A stretch of 47,569 bases of DNA from Streptomyces sp. NRRL F-2580 (GCF_000720115.1 NZ_JOIR01000045.1:1-47569), one strand, 5' to 3'; shown: positions 16,954-24,718, counted from the stretch's first letter. The notes: generated by a model from the sequence alone, not told the origin. Numbers and translations: made by a program.

Positions 16954-17010
16954 GGCCTCGGCCACGCCGTGGCGAGCACCCCCGTGGTTCGCCACGGCGT
17001 GTGCGAGGCC
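16954..17010. terminator. Strong hairpin terminator between convergent genes
   Basis: The left arm GGCCTCG (16954-16960) plus CACGCCGTGGCGA (16963-16975) pairs with TCGCCACGGCGTG (16989-17001) plus CGAGGCC (17004-17010). This gives a 20-bp stem broken by one 2-nt internal loop, with a 13-nt loop. It lies 12 bases from the end of the TetR gene at 17023 and can serve both strands. Confidence 0.75.
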
Positions 17011-17022
17011 GTCCTGAGTGGG

Positions 17023-17667
17023 TCAGTCGGTGGGGGGCGGTGAGGCGGGTCTCGCGGTGCCGGTGGGGTGGAAGCGGGTGATGCGCTGTGGGGGGACGAT
17101 GGTGGGGAGGAGGAAGCTCCACAGGTCGGTGACGCGCGTGTGCAGGTCCTCGCGGCGGGTGCGGACGTGTGAGGTGACCTGGATGCCGGTGAAGGCGCCG
17201 ACGAGGAGCGTGGACAGGGCTCGGACGTCGAGCGTGGAGTGTATGTCGCCCTGTTCCTGAGCCGGTGTCAGGCAGTCGCGGCAGGTGGCGATCCAGGTGT
17301 CGTACGGCGTGGGGTCGGGGTTGGTGAAAGCGCCGAACTCGATGACCAGACGGATGCCGGCGCGGATGCGGACGTTGGTGCGCAGTCCGTGCGCCATCTG
17401 GTGGGTGAGGTCGATGACGGTCTGCAGGCCGGGGTTCGAGATCGCGGGGACGTGTTCGGAGACCTGGAAGTGTTCGTCCATCAGGGCGCGCGCGAGGGCT
17501 TCCTTGGACGGGAAGTGGAAGTACAGGGCGCCCTTGGTGACTCCGGCGTACTTGACGACGTCGCTGAGGCTGGTGCCGTCGAACCCGCAGAGGTCGAAGG
17601 CCGTGGCGGCGCCGTCGAGTATCGCTTGGCGGGTGATCTCGGCCCGCTCCTGTCTGACCCTCGTCAC
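17023..17667 (-). CDS. Gamma-butyrolactone-receptor-like TetR regulator
   Basis: A 214-residue TetR protein. The N-terminus TRVRQERAEITRQAILDGAA and the helix-turn-helix SLSDVVKYAGVTKGALYFHF (about residues 33-52) closely resemble ScbR/ArpA-type autoregulator receptors and pseudo-receptors of Streptomyces. The C-terminal part contains a conserved-looking WIATCRDCLTPAQEQGDI stretch. The start is a GTG at 17667 with a CTGGGGGC ribosome site 7 bases upstream; a longer frame to 17820 lacks one. No butyrolactone synthase (AfsA/ScbA) gene is in the window, so the ligand may be made elsewhere or be an antibiotic. It probably binds the dyad at 17745-17768. Confidence 0.82.
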   Translation of the reverse strand: MTRVRQERAEITRQAILDGAATAFDLCGFDGTSLSDVVKYAGVTKGALYFHFPSKEALARALMDEHFQVSEHVPAISNPGLQTVIDLTHQMAHGLRTNVRIRAGIRLVIEFGAFTNPDPTPYDTWIATCRDCLTPAQEQGDIHSTLDVRALSTLLVGAFTGIQVTSHVRTRREDLHTRVTDLWSFLLPTIVPPQRITRFHPTGTARPASPPPTD

Positions 17668-17744
17668 GTGCTCGCCCCCAGGTCGCTGTCGTCGAGCGGT
17701 GTTCGCTGTGGTGTGTCGCCAATGTAGTCCGGCCGCCCGAAAGA

Positions 17745-17768
17745 AAACCAGTCGACAGGTACTGGTTT
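17745..17768. promoter_or_regulatory. Inverted repeat, candidate autoregulator operator
   Basis: AAACCAGT (17745-17752) and ACTGGTTT (17761-17768) form a perfect 8-bp inverted repeat with an 8-base spacer, 78 bases upstream of the TetR start. Size and spacing resemble the 22-26 bp AT-containing elements bound by gamma-butyrolactone receptors. Binding is inferred. Confidence 0.5.
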
Positions 17769-17918
17769 CGCGGGGTGGGCGAGCGGTTCGGGGAGTTGTG
17801 GGGTTTTTGCGTAACGGCACGGTGTGGCAGGTGAGTTGAAGCCCGTCTCCGCGAGGGGTGCGGTTGCCCGGGTACAGCGTTTCGGAGCGGAGGTGGCCGG
17901 ACGCGTAGGCTCGGCGCC

Positions 17919-19040
17919 GTGGCTGATCAGATTCAGAAGATCGTGACCGGGTTGCCGGACCTGACGAAGGTGACCGACGTGTGGGCGGTGGCCGACGGCC
18001 GTGTCGCCCAGGGAGACCCCGCCTTCTGCGCGGACCTCGGCATCGCCCTCGCCGGAGCGTACGGCTCCGGGCAGGTGTGGCAGTACAGGAGCGTCTTCGA
18101 CCACCTTCTGCGCCTGCTCACCACCACTCCGGGTCCCGAGAACGCCGCACAGGCGCTGCGGCTGGTCTCCTCGAAGGCGGTCACCAGCAGGAAGCTGGAC
18201 CGACTCACGGCCTCATTGCTCGCCTCCGGCCAGGAAGCCGAAAACCTGGCCGCCGCGTTCACCGGACCCGCTTCCGAGGAGCTTCGGGCCTGCCTGGTCC
18301 ACGAACTGGTGCTCAGGGGCGTCGCCGTGGAAGAGACGCCCGGTGTCGCCGGCTGGGCCACCTCACCGCACTGGAGGCACCACCCGTTGGGCCGGCTGCC
18401 CCTGACGCTGTCCGACGTGGAAGGCGTTCCCGAGCTCCCCCGTTACAGCCCGCGCGGCAGCAGCCACTCGATGCCGTTCGGACCGTCGGAGAGCCGCGCA
18501 CCGGTGAAGGCCGTCGGCGCGCGCGTCCCATCGGTCGAGGAGACGACGACGGAAGCCGCGGCCACGGCGATGGCCTGCGCCGTGGCGAACTGGGCCGAGG
18601 AGTCCAATGGTCGCATCGAGGCACGGGTCTTTGATCTCGCGGCCCCGCTGGACGCCGGATCCGTCCCGAACGCGCTGCTGACGCTGGGGCTGGAGTGCCT
18701 GGGCGGAGCGGGCCGGAAGGCGGCTCTGTCGGTCTCCGTCGTTCCCCCGGACCAGGCATGGGCCGTGCTCTTCGCCGCGGCGTCGTCGGGCGGGGCGTAC
18801 AACTCCGGTTCTTTCGGCGCCTACGGCCGCCTCGCCGCCTGGCAGTCCCTGGCCGAGCTGGCCGGCTGCCCGGAAGGCGCCACCACCGGCGAGGTCGAAG
18901 CACGCGTACGGGACTGCGTCTGGCACGGGTTCGACGCCGACACGAAGTGGTTCGAGCAAGTGGCCTGGGACATCGGCCTGGCCGCCCTGGCCCCGGACGG
19001 CCGGCGCCTGGCCGTGCTGGCTGCCACGGACACCGACTGA
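17919..19040 (+). CDS. DUF6183 family protein
   Basis: A 373-residue protein beginning with a GTG (MADQIQKIVTGLPDL). It has a helical N-terminal half with ENAAQALRLVSSKAV-like repeats and a C-terminal half containing VANWAEESNGRIEARVF, AVLFAAASSGGAYNSG and an ARVRDCVWHGFDADTKWFEQVAWDIGL-like end. The GGAYN and W-F-EQVAWD features are what I associate with DUF6183, a Streptomyces family of unknown role. There is no signal peptide or membrane segment. It diverges from the butyrolactone-receptor-like regulator, which may control it. Confidence 0.75.
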   Translation: MADQIQKIVTGLPDLTKVTDVWAVADGRVAQGDPAFCADLGIALAGAYGSGQVWQYRSVFDHLLRLLTTTPGPENAAQALRLVSSKAVTSRKLDRLTASLLASGQEAENLAAAFTGPASEELRACLVHELVLRGVAVEETPGVAGWATSPHWRHHPLGRLPLTLSDVEGVPELPRYSPRGSSHSMPFGPSESRAPVKAVGARVPSVEETTTEAAATAMACAVANWAEESNGRIEARVFDLAAPLDAGSVPNALLTLGLECLGGAGRKAALSVSVVPPDQAWAVLFAAASSGGAYNSGSFGAYGRLAAWQSLAELAGCPEGATTGEVEARVRDCVWHGFDADTKWFEQVAWDIGLAALAPDGRRLAVLAATDTD

Positions 19041-19075
19041 TTTCCGGGGCGAAGGGGCTGTCTGGGGTGCGGGTC

Positions 19076-20266
19076 ATGAGTGATCTCGATGAGGGGCTGC
19101 GCGGGTTCCGGCTCGACGTGGAGCAGGGCCAGCTGGACGACCTCCGTGAGCGGTTGGGCCGGGTGCGCTGGCCGGACGAGCTGCCCGGCGTGGGGCGGGC
19201 GTACGGGATCCCGCTGGAGCGGGTGCGGGAACTCGTCCAGTACTGGCGCGACGGCTACGACTGGCGCGCGGCGGAGGCCCGGCTGAACGAGTGGCCGCAG
19301 TTCACCACGGTCATCGACGGGGCGCGGGTGCATTTCGCGCACCTGCGCTCGCCCGAGCCGGACGCCACTCCGTTGCTGATGACCCACGGCTGGCCGGGAT
19401 CGTTCGTCGAATTCCAGCGGGTGGCAGGCCCGTTGACCGATCCGCGGGCGCACGGCGGGGATCCGGCCGACGCCTTCCACCTGGTCCTGCCGAGCATCCC
19501 CGGCTTCGGGCTCTCCGGGCCCACGACCGAGGCGGGCTGGGAGTTCAAGCGGGTCGCGCGGGCGTTCGGCGTGCTGATGGAGCGGCTGGGGTACGGGTCC
19601 TACGGGGTGCAGGGCGGTGACTGGGGAGCCGCGATCTCACGGGAGCTCGGGCGGATCCTGCCGGGCCGTGTGATCGGTGTGCACCTGAACCTGCTGCCCG
19701 GGGGCGGGGCCACCGCCGAGCCCCGGCCCGAGGAACTGGCAGCGCTGCCCGCCGCCGAGCGGGAGCGGACACTGGCGTCGTGGGAGCGGTACCGGACCTG
19801 GGCGCGGGATCGGCAGGGCTACGCCGACATCCAGGCGACCCGGCCGCAGACCCTCGCGTACGCGCTGACCGACTCACCGGTCGGGTTGCTCGCCTGGATC
19901 GCCGAGAAGTTCGACGAGTGGAGCGATCCCGGGTGCCCGGTCGACCGGGACCAGCTGCTGACCAACGTCATGCTGTACTGGCTCACCGGTACGGCCGGCA
20001 GCGCGGCCCGGATCTACTACGAGCGGGCGCACGCCGACTACGCCGGGCAGCCGCCCGAGATGTCGCACACGCCGACCGCGCTGGCCGACTTCCCCCGGGA
20101 CAACTTCATCCCGCTGCGGCACGTCGCCGCGCGCACCGACACCATCGTGCGCTGGACCTCGTACGACAGGGGCGGGCACTTCCCCGCGATGGAGGTCCCC
20201 GACCTGTTGGTGGGGGACGTACGAGCCTTCTTCCGGCACCTGCGGCAGCTACGGCAACGCGGCTGA
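19076..20266 (+). CDS. Epoxide hydrolase family protein
   Basis: A 396-residue alpha/beta hydrolase with the N-terminal epoxide-hydrolase cap domain (about residues 8-115, including LRERLGRVRWPDE and DWRAAEARLNEWPQF). The oxyanion motif HGWPGSF is at residues 104-110, the nucleophile Asp182 sits in VQGGDWGAA, and the base is His368 in RGGHFPAME. These are all features of microsomal-type epoxide hydrolases, which open epoxides to diols. Length is normal. The ATG at 19076 follows shortly after the DUF6183 stop, so the two may be co-transcribed. The natural epoxide is unknown. Confidence 0.9.
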   Translation: MSDLDEGLRGFRLDVEQGQLDDLRERLGRVRWPDELPGVGRAYGIPLERVRELVQYWRDGYDWRAAEARLNEWPQFTTVIDGARVHFAHLRSPEPDATPLLMTHGWPGSFVEFQRVAGPLTDPRAHGGDPADAFHLVLPSIPGFGLSGPTTEAGWEFKRVARAFGVLMERLGYGSYGVQGGDWGAAISRELGRILPGRVIGVHLNLLPGGGATAEPRPEELAALPAAERERTLASWERYRTWARDRQGYADIQATRPQTLAYALTDSPVGLLAWIAEKFDEWSDPGCPVDRDQLLTNVMLYWLTGTAGSAARIYYERAHADYAGQPPEMSHTPTALADFPRDNFIPLRHVAARTDTIVRWTSYDRGGHFPAMEVPDLLVGDVRAFFRHLRQLRQRG

Positions 20267-20358
20267 GCGGCGCCGTCCCTGTGACGGCCGGACGTCCGGG
20301 GGGGTCCGGCATGTGAAATGGTCGAGGACCGGGCTGGTCCGGCTGTGATGATCACCCG

Positions 20359-20865
20359 GTGATCGATGAACAGAGGACACGGCCCGTCCTGGTGGGCGAC
20401 GAACGCGCCACCTTGACCAGCATCCTGCAGCGGCAGCGGGACACCCTGATGATGAAGTGCGCAGGCCTGAGCGAGGAACAGCTGCGGATGAAGGCGGTGT
20501 CCCCGTCGGGGCTGAGCCTGCTCGGGTTGGTGCGCCACCTCGCGGAGGTCGAGCGCGGCTGGTTCCGCAACGTCCTGGGCGGCGAGGACGTACGCGGCTA
20601 CTTCCCGAAGGACGAGGCCGGGGAGTGGACGGAGTTCCACGTCGACGACGCGGACGCGGCCCGGTCGTTCCGGATCTGGGAAGAGACATGCCGACGGTCG
20701 CGGGAGATCGTGGAAGCCGCCGAATCCCTGGACGTGACGGGGCACTTCGGCGACCAGTCCTACTCACTGCACTACGTACTCACCCACATGATCGAGGAGT
20801 ACGCCCGCCACAACGGGCACGCGGACCTGCTGCGCGAGGCGATCGACGGGACGACGGGGGAGTAG
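20359..20865 (+). CDS. DinB family protein (DUF664-like)
   Basis: A 168-residue four-helix-bundle protein from a GTG. LRMKAVSPSGLSLLGLVRHLAEVERGWF carries the first conserved histidine region, and LHYVLTHMIEEYARHNGHADLLRE gives the other two histidines of the presumed metal site. This is the usual DinB/DUF664 arrangement, related to bacillithiol- and mycothiol-dependent S-transferases and maleylpyruvate isomerase-like folds. The specific reaction is unknown. It ends 25 bases from a convergent flavoprotein gene. Confidence 0.87.
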   Translation: MIDEQRTRPVLVGDERATLTSILQRQRDTLMMKCAGLSEEQLRMKAVSPSGLSLLGLVRHLAEVERGWFRNVLGGEDVRGYFPKDEAGEWTEFHVDDADAARSFRIWEETCRRSREIVEAAESLDVTGHFGDQSYSLHYVLTHMIEEYARHNGHADLLREAIDGTTGE

Positions 20866-20890
20866 CCCCGCCGCCGCGGCACGACACCGC

Positions 20891-21439
20891 CTAGAGCCGG
20901 GTGGCGGTGATGCGGTCCACGGAGTCCAGGGCGGCCGGCCACGGGAAGTGGGACGGGACGTCGGGGCCGGCCGGGCCGGGGACGAAGCCGTTGTCGCCGT
21001 AGAGGAGCTCGACACCGGCGCCGCGCAACGTGGCCAGCGAGATGTCGAACTGGGGGTGGGCGGCGAGCGCGGCGTTCGTGCAGGGCATGGCGACCGTGGG
21101 GGTGTTCTTGCCGAGGGCCTCGGCAGCGACGCCGACGGCGAAGCGGTCGGTGAGGCCCAGGGCCCAGGCGTTGATGGTGTTGAAGGTCGCCGGGGCGAAG
21201 AGGAGGGCGTCGGCCACCGGCCATACGTCGGCCTCGCCCGGGAATTTGTACTGCCAGCGCACCGGATGACCGGTGAGGGCGGCGAGTCCGTCCAGGCTTT
21301 CCGAGACCCAGTGTGCGGCGGTGGGGGTCAGCCCCAGGCAGACGTCCCAGCCGCGGGTCTGGGCGTCTTCGACGACGTGGGCGACGTCGAAGACGGGCGG
21401 GGCGGCTGAGCAGAGCAGGTACAGGGTCTTCGTGGTCAT
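20891..21439 (-). CDS. Flavoprotein (Dfp/EpiD-like FMN-binding fold)
   Basis: A 182-residue single-domain flavoprotein. It starts TLYLLCSAAPPVFDVAHVVE, and contains VADALLFAPATFNTINAWALG, which matches the FMN-binding/cofactor loop of Dfp, EpiD and UbiX-like proteins, then VAMPCTNAALAAHPQFDISLATLRGAG. Such enzymes catalyse decarboxylation or prenyl transfer on diverse substrates, so the reaction is open. The start at 21439 lies only 5 bases from a perfect 16-bp palindrome. It is divergent from the SnoaL-like gene. Confidence 0.83.
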   Translation of the reverse strand: MTTKTLYLLCSAAPPVFDVAHVVEDAQTRGWDVCLGLTPTAAHWVSESLDGLAALTGHPVRWQYKFPGEADVWPVADALLFAPATFNTINAWALGLTDRFAVGVAAEALGKNTPTVAMPCTNAALAAHPQFDISLATLRGAGVELLYGDNGFVPGPAGPDVPSHFPWPAALDSVDRITATRL

Positions 21440-21444
21440 GGGGC

Positions 21445-21460
21445 CAATATGATCATATTG
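21445..21460. promoter_or_regulatory. Perfect 16-bp palindrome in a divergent promoter region
   Basis: CAATATGATCATATTG is a perfect palindrome and one of the few AT-rich stretches in the window. It lies 5 bases upstream of the flavoprotein start codon and directly beside the -35 element of the opposite promoter. It is a good operator candidate for a MarR- or PadR-like regulator, though no such gene is adjacent. Confidence 0.55.
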
Positions 21461-21461
21461 C

Positions 21462-21492
21462 TTGACCTCAAGTAAGGTTGAGGCGGCATGAT
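21462..21492 (+). promoter_or_regulatory. MerR-type promoter with 19-bp spacer
   Basis: TTGACC (-35, 21462-21467) and CATGAT (-10, 21487-21492) are separated by 19 bases. The spacer overlaps the dyad ACCTCA-N8-TGAGGC. An elongated spacer with a central dyad is the hallmark of promoters activated by MerR-family regulators. The -10 ends exactly 7 bases before the ATG at 21500, giving a leaderless transcript. The same layout occurs at 33816-33846 on the other strand. Confidence 0.6.
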
Positions 21493-21499
21493 CAAGCCC

Positions 21500-21958
21500 A
21501 TGGACATCGAAACGGACATCGAAACGGACATCGAAACGGACATCGAAATGGACATCGAAACGGACATCGAAACGGACATCAAGGCGATCGAAGAGGTCGT
21601 CGCCACAGTCGAGCGCACGCAGCGGGCCAAGGACGCCGAGGGTTTCCTGGCTCTGTTCCATCCGGACGCGCTGTGGACGACGGCACATGGGAAGGTCCTC
21701 ATCGGGTTCGAGGAGATCGCCGCCTTCACGCGGGCCGTGTTGCCGGCGGCGAGTTGGGACGGGGAGGTCACCTACGAGGTGGTCCACATCCAGTTCCTGC
21801 GGCCGGACGTCGCGGCGGTGAAGGTGCGTCAGGTCTACCACGGGGCCGACGGCGCCGGCAGCGAGGGTGCTCCGCTGTACGTGATGACCCGCGAGGCGGA
21901 CGGCCCCTGGCTGCTGACCGCCTGCCAGAACACACAGGTCGCGGCGGATCCGGCCTGA
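21500..21958 (+). CDS. SnoaL-like/SgcJ-type protein with DIET repeat lead
   Basis: About 152 residues. The first ~28 residues are six units of Asp-Ile-Glu-Thr (one with Met for Thr) and a final DIKA. The rest is an NTF2-like domain of the SgcJ/EcaC or SnoaL-like type (AIEEVVATVERTQRAKDAEG, FLALFHPDALWTTAHGKV, WLLTACQNTQVA). Members act as small isomerases, hydrolases or binding proteins. An in-frame ATG at 21488 also exists, but the promoter geometry (7 bases from -10 to 21500) favours a leaderless start at 21500. It is divergent from the flavoprotein and probably activated by a MerR-family regulator. Confidence 0.8.
   Translation: MDIETDIETDIETDIEMDIETDIETDIKAIEEVVATVERTQRAKDAEGFLALFHPDALWTTAHGKVLIGFEEIAAFTRAVLPAASWDGEVTYEVVHIQFLRPDVAAVKVRQVYHGADGAGSEGAPLYVMTREADGPWLLTACQNTQVAADPA
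21503..21586 (+). repeat. Seven tandem 12-bp coding repeats
   Basis: Units of GACATCGAAACG run head to tail from 21503: three exact copies, one GACATCGAAATG, two more exact copies and a diverged GACATCAAGGCG. They encode Asp-Ile-Glu-Thr repeats at the very N-terminus of the SnoaL-like protein. Near-identity at DNA level points to recent expansion by slippage. Confidence 0.9.
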
Positions 21959-21985
21959 GCGCCAGTTCTCCCGGGCGCGGGTGTT

Positions 21986-22522
21986 TCAGGCGTCCTGGCT
22001 CTCATCGCGCTGGCGGACGAGCTCCTCGACCGCGCTCGGGAGGGTCGTCTCGAAGTCGATCAGCTTTGCCCAGGTGGGGGTCACGACGATCCGGACCATG
22101 CCGTCGTAGAGCGAGCGGATCTCGGACTCCCACACGACCCGCTGCTCGGCCGTCATCTCGTACGTACTGTTCGACTGGAGGAACTCCTCCGGGATGCCCT
22201 CGACGACGTCCAGCTCGGCCCGACCGCGGATGAGCAGGATCTTCGGCGGGTGCACCTCGGTGTCGATCGTCAGGGCCACCGCCGGGTTGTGGCGCAGGGC
22301 CGGCAGCTTCGGTGCGTTCTTCGGTGTGCACATGACGATTTCCGTGCCGTTCCAGACGAACGCGATCGGAACGGCGCGCGGTGTGCCGTCCTTGGCCACG
22401 TAGGCCAGGCGGGTCAGGTCACGGGCCAGGAGTTCCCGGCTGAGCGGACGGTTCAGGACCTCGCTGATCTCGCTCGGCTGCACGGTCGGACCCACCTTCC
22501 AGTGATCGTCGGCCAGCACCAC
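21986..22522 (-). CDS. Pyridoxamine 5'-phosphate oxidase-fold protein
   Basis: A 178-residue protein of the split-barrel flavin or F420-binding family. Diagnostic parts are LARLTRLAYVAKDGTPRAVP, where the barrel begins, and FVWNGTEIVMCTPKNAPKL. ALRHNPAVALTIDTE and KILLIRGRAELDVVEG follow, as in PPOX-class proteins. The cofactor (FMN, F420 or heme) and substrate are not determined. The start is one of two consecutive GTG codons near 22522; the exact one is uncertain. It diverges from the coiled-coil protein gene at 22681. Confidence 0.85.
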   Translation of the reverse strand: MVLADDHWKVGPTVQPSEISEVLNRPLSRELLARDLTRLAYVAKDGTPRAVPIAFVWNGTEIVMCTPKNAPKLPALRHNPAVALTIDTEVHPPKILLIRGRAELDVVEGIPEEFLQSNSTYEMTAEQRVVWESEIRSLYDGMVRIVVTPTWAKLIDFETTLPSAVEELVRQRDESQDA

Positions 22523-22680
22523 CCGGACCGGCAGATCTCAGGCGTTTCCACCATGTATGGGGTGGGGAGGGAGCGGCCAAGATATCTCCGGTGGCCTCGC
22601 TCTGTCACGTGTGACGACCGGTGCGCGCGTCCCATCGGCCGCTGCGCGCCGAAACCTCGCCGGTGGGGGAGAGTGGAGCT

Positions 22681-23595
22681 GTGGTCGACGTCGACGCGGT
22701 GGCAACCGAGCTGTACGGGCTGAGGCCGGAGGAGTTCACGGCAGCCCGGGACGCGCACGTCGCCGAGGCGCGCAAGGCGGGGGAGCGGGACACGGCGAAG
22801 CGCATCGCGGCCCTGCGCAAGCCCACCCTCGCCGTGTGGGCCGTGAACCTGCTCGCCCGCGCCGACGCGGACCAGGCCCGGCGCCTGCTGGAGCTCGGCC
22901 GGGAGTTGCGCGGGGCGCACCGGACCCTGGCGGGGGAGGATCTGCGGAAGTTGTCGCACCAGCAGCATGTGGTGATCGCGGCGATGGCCACCGAAGCCCG
23001 CCGTCTGGCCGGCGACGCGGGGCAGGAGGTCTCCGAGGGCGTTCAGCGCGAGGTCGAGCAGATCCTCCGCACCGTCCTCGCCGACCCCGACGCCGCCGAA
23101 GCCTGGGCGCGGGGTGTGCTGGCGAAGGCCCCGCCCCAGGTCGTGGGCTTCGCCGAACTGGCACCCGTAGACGTGCCCGGCGCGGGGCCGCCACGGAAGC
23201 GACGAAAAGCCGAGGTCGAGGTCGAGGCCAAGGAAGCCGAGGCCGAGGCCAAGGAAACCGACACCCGGGCCGAGCAGGCGCAGGCGCGGGCCCGCGCCGA
23301 GGCGGACCGGACGCACCGGGAGGCGGAACGGACCGGGGAAGCGCTCGCCACGGCGGAGTCGGCGCGGGCACGGGCTCGCGCCGGGCTCGGCGCGCTCGAC
23401 GAGCGGATCACGGACCTGCGGGCCCAACTGGACCGCGCCCGGCAGGAACGCGACGGCCTCGCCGCCGCCGCGGAGGAAGCCGATCGCCGTCACCAGCAGG
23501 CCGCCCGGGAGGCGAAGGCGGCGCGAGCGGAGGCCCGGAAGGCCCAGCGCGCCCTCGACGCCGCCATCGGCGGTACACCGCGCACTCGGCGCTGA
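22681..23595 (+). CDS. Coiled-coil-rich conserved actinobacterial protein, end altered by IS
   Basis: A 304-residue protein from a GTG preceded by a GGGGGAGAG ribosome site. The N-terminal ~160 residues (ELYGLRPEEFTAARDAHVAE, RIAALRKPTLAVWAVNLLAR) match a widespread actinobacterial family of unknown function. Residues 175-300 are an Ala/Glu/Arg-rich coiled coil with KEAEAEAKE-type repeats. The last codons (GGTPRTRR) coincide with the start of an IS5-type remnant in another frame, so the natural C-terminus may have been cut or replaced. No signal peptide or enzyme motif is visible. Confidence 0.78.
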   Translation: MVDVDAVATELYGLRPEEFTAARDAHVAEARKAGERDTAKRIAALRKPTLAVWAVNLLARADADQARRLLELGRELRGAHRTLAGEDLRKLSHQQHVVIAAMATEARRLAGDAGQEVSEGVQREVEQILRTVLADPDAAEAWARGVLAKAPPQVVGFAELAPVDVPGAGPPRKRRKAEVEVEAKEAEAEAKETDTRAEQAQARARAEADRTHREAERTGEALATAESARARARAGLGALDERITDLRAQLDRARQERDGLAAAAEEADRRHQQAAREAKAARAEARKAQRALDAAIGGTPRTRR

Positions 23596-24121
23596 CCGCG
23601 GGCCCGTCAAAGGGGGCCCCGGCCGACGAGCCGCCCGACCATGCCCTCGGACGGTCCCGCGGCGAACTGACCACCAAGATCCACCTGGCCGCCGACAGCC
23701 GCTGCAGGCCACTGGCGTTCGTTCTCACGCCGGGCCAGGCCGGTGACGCACCAGCGTTCGTGCAGGTCATGACCCGCTTACGAGTGCTCCCGGCCGGTCG
23801 GCCGTCCTAGGATCACCCCGGACGTCGTCCCGCGGACAATGCCTACTCGTCCTGGGCGATCCGGCGTCATCTGCGGCGCCGCGGAATCCGGGCGGTGATC
23901 CCGCAGCCGGCCGGCCGGGCCGCCAACCGCAAGCGGCTCGGCAGGCTCGGCGGCCGCCCTCCGGCCTTCGACCGCGAGGCCTACAAGCAGCGGAACACCG
24001 TCGAACGCCGCATCAACAAGGTCAAGCAGTAGTGCGGCCCGGCCACTCGCTACGACAAGACCGCCCCCATCTACCTCGCCGGACTCCACCGCGCCGCCAT
24101 CTTCATCTGGTCAGCCAGGTC
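23577..24121 (+). pseudogene. IS5-type transposase remnant, C-terminal two thirds
   Basis: Reading across frames gives KGAPADEPPDHALGRSRG, TTKIHLAADSRCRPLAF, then LTPGQAGDAPAF, ADNAYSSWAIRRHLRRRG, REAYKQRNTVERRINKVKQ and YLAGLHRAAIFIWSA, the order seen in IS5-family DDE transposases. The N-terminus and first catalytic aspartate are missing. There are frameshifts near 23792 and 23828, and the expected tryptophan after KVKQ is a TAG stop at 24030-24032. The element is dead. No flanking inverted repeats were recognised. Confidence 0.78.
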
Positions 24122-24252
24122 ATCCGAAGGAAACGGCCTGGAGGACGGGCCACCATTCGGCCCCACTTTCGTGACCGACGGGAGGGTCGTGCTGTTGGGA
24201 GGGCGTCCATGCCGCGCTACCTGCGGCGGGTCCAGCTTTCAAGGAGATCTCC

Positions 24253-24543
24253 ATGTCGCGTTTCGCAAAGTCGGTAGCCGTAACCCTCGCCGCCGGTGCC
24301 ATGGTGGCTGGGGGTGCCGGGATGGCCGCCGCTGACGCCGTTGCCGAGGGCGCTGCCATTGGCTCTCCCGGCGTGCTGTCCGGCAACGTCGTCCAGGTGC
24401 CCATTCACATTCCGATCAACCTCTGCGGCAACACCGTCAACGTCGTCGGCGCTCTCAACCCGGCGTTCGGCAACACCTGCATCAACAACGGCGGCGGCTT
24501 CAAGGACAGCCACCACAAGGCCGACCACAACGGCGAGTACTGA
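24253..24543 (+). CDS. Short chaplin with an unusual His-rich C-terminal tail
   Basis: A 96-residue secreted protein with a signal peptide (residues 1-28, ending AAADA). One chaplin domain spans about residues 35-78 (GSPGVLSGNVVQVPIHIPIN, then LCGNTVNVVGALNPAFGNTC) with the two conserved cysteines at 58 and 76. Chaplins assemble into amyloid-like films that let aerial hyphae leave water. Unlike typical short chaplins, which end soon after the second cysteine, this one continues about 18 residues with a glycine run and a KDSHHKADHNGEY end rich in charged residues and histidine. A strong AAGGAGA ribosome site lies at 24241-24247. It is flanked by transposase debris. Confidence 0.9.
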   Translation: MSRFAKSVAVTLAAGAMVAGGAGMAAADAVAEGAAIGSPGVLSGNVVQVPIHIPINLCGNTVNVVGALNPAFGNTCINNGGGFKDSHHKADHNGEY

Positions 24544-24634
24544 CAGCACCACCCGTCGCCCTGCTGAGGGCACGGTGCCGGCCGTAGATCCGCCAGCTTC
24601 GAAAACCAGCCGCTGGGCGACCGCCCTGTAAAAA

Positions 24635-24662
24635 CGTCCTCCCCACCCTCCAGGGGAGGACG
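24635..24662. terminator. Hairpin terminator downstream of the chaplin
   Basis: CGTCCTCCCC (24635-24644) and GGGGAGGACG (24653-24662) form a perfect 10-bp GC stem with an 8-nt loop, about 90 bases after the chaplin stop. Confidence 0.65.
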
Positions 24663-24718
24663 CGGGCGTACCCGAGCGGTCGCCGGACCGCGCGAGAGCG
24701 CCGCCGACACCTAGGTCG

